This document shows, one piece after another, positions 63,968 through 64,000 of a stretch of DNA of 64,000 nt. The DNA comes from Bacillus mojavensis RO-H-1 = KCTC 3706 (GTDB lineage: Bacteria > Bacillota > Bacilli > Bacillales > Bacillaceae): positions 264,550 through 328,549 of the forward strand of contig NZ_JH600305.1 in the NCBI RefSeq assembly GCF_000245335.1, read 5' to 3'. Under the pieces are notes generated by a model, which worked only from the letters and a program-made list of their open reading frames with translations, did no database searches and was not told the DNA's origin. Both the position numbers and the translations under genes were made by a program. How positions within the stretch are numbered: the first letter of the stretch is position 1; every line of letters starts with the position of its first letter.

Positions 63968-64000
63968 TTAGGCGTTGACTTTCACCATTTGGTTTCAGTT
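63968..64000 (-). pseudogene. aroA: 3' end of aroA (DAHP synthase/chorismate mutase), with a frame disturbance
   Basis: The minus strand ends with codons for MVKVNA and a stop at 63970, the known C-terminus of B. subtilis AroA (…KPMVKVNA). Just before it the sequence CTGAAACCAAATGG has one A too many for the frame LKP-MVKVNA: as written, the upstream frame would read through to a stop at 63960. AroA makes DAHP, the first step of aromatic amino-acid synthesis. It is upstream of ccpA in B. subtilis, which supports the call; only 33 bases are visible. Confidence 0.7.

Overview
The window comes from a member of the Bacillus subtilis species complex. Gene content and order match the polA-phoPR-citZ-pyk-dnaE-argGH-ackA-braB-rpsD-acsA-ccpA part of the B. 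subtilis chromosome, and the proteins read as close orthologs of known B. subtilis proteins. Signals are typical of low-GC Firmicutes: strong GGAGG ribosome binding sites, TTG and GTG starts, sigma-A promoters, cre boxes and a T-box. The exact species was not determined. No prophage, insertion sequence, CRISPR array, tRNA or rRNA was seen.

Layout: (1) 1-5.6 kb: the end of ytbE, then the minus-strand group polA-mutM-ytaF-coaE (DNA repair, a sporulation membrane protein, CoA synthesis). (2) 5.7-12.2 kb: phoPR and the TCA operon citZ-icd-mdh, with a citZ promoter, a palindrome over its -35 box and a downstream cre. (3) 12.2-24.3 kb: ytwI, ytvI, fxsA, the glycolytic pair pfkA-pyk, accDA, malic enzyme ytsJ and dnaE. 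(4) 24.4-30.2 kb: sporulation genes ytrHI, nanoRNase nrnA, ytpI, the DRTGG/CBS protein YtoI, ytkL, ytkK. (5) 30-36.7 kb: argGH-ytzD with possible ARG boxes, moaB, ackA with cre and CodY-like sites, tpx-ytxK. (6) 36.7-44.2 kb: ytfIJ, the sigma-W unit sppA-yteJ, a NAD kinase, ytcJ, ytcI, and spore protein sspA with a sigma-G-like promoter. (7) 44.2-54 kb: nifZ-thiI (sulfur transfer to tRNA), braB, ezrA (cell division), hisJ, refZ, ytsP and the GGDEF gene dgcP. (8) 54-64 kb: rpsD with a long leader, tyrS behind a T-box, the divergent acsA / acuABC acetate cluster, the sodium stator genes motPS, ccpA and the last codons of aroA.

A theme is central carbon metabolism under carbon catabolite control. 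The regulator CcpA is encoded at one end, and good cre boxes lie at citZ, ackA, acsA and acuA, with weaker ones at phoP and at ccpA itself.

The strongest anomaly is technical or evolutionary. Seven one-base length changes, six or seven of them in homopolymer runs, break five otherwise intact genes (ytsJ, ytxK, nifZ twice, dgcP twice, aroA). Restoring them gives the expected protein lengths, so sequencing error is the likeliest cause. The best candidates for undescribed biology are a 24-26 bp inverted repeat between accD and ytsJ, a 42-codon gene that ends inside the rpsD terminator, and an SDR protein with Phe in place of the catalytic Tyr. I did not find a convincing new multi-gene system.
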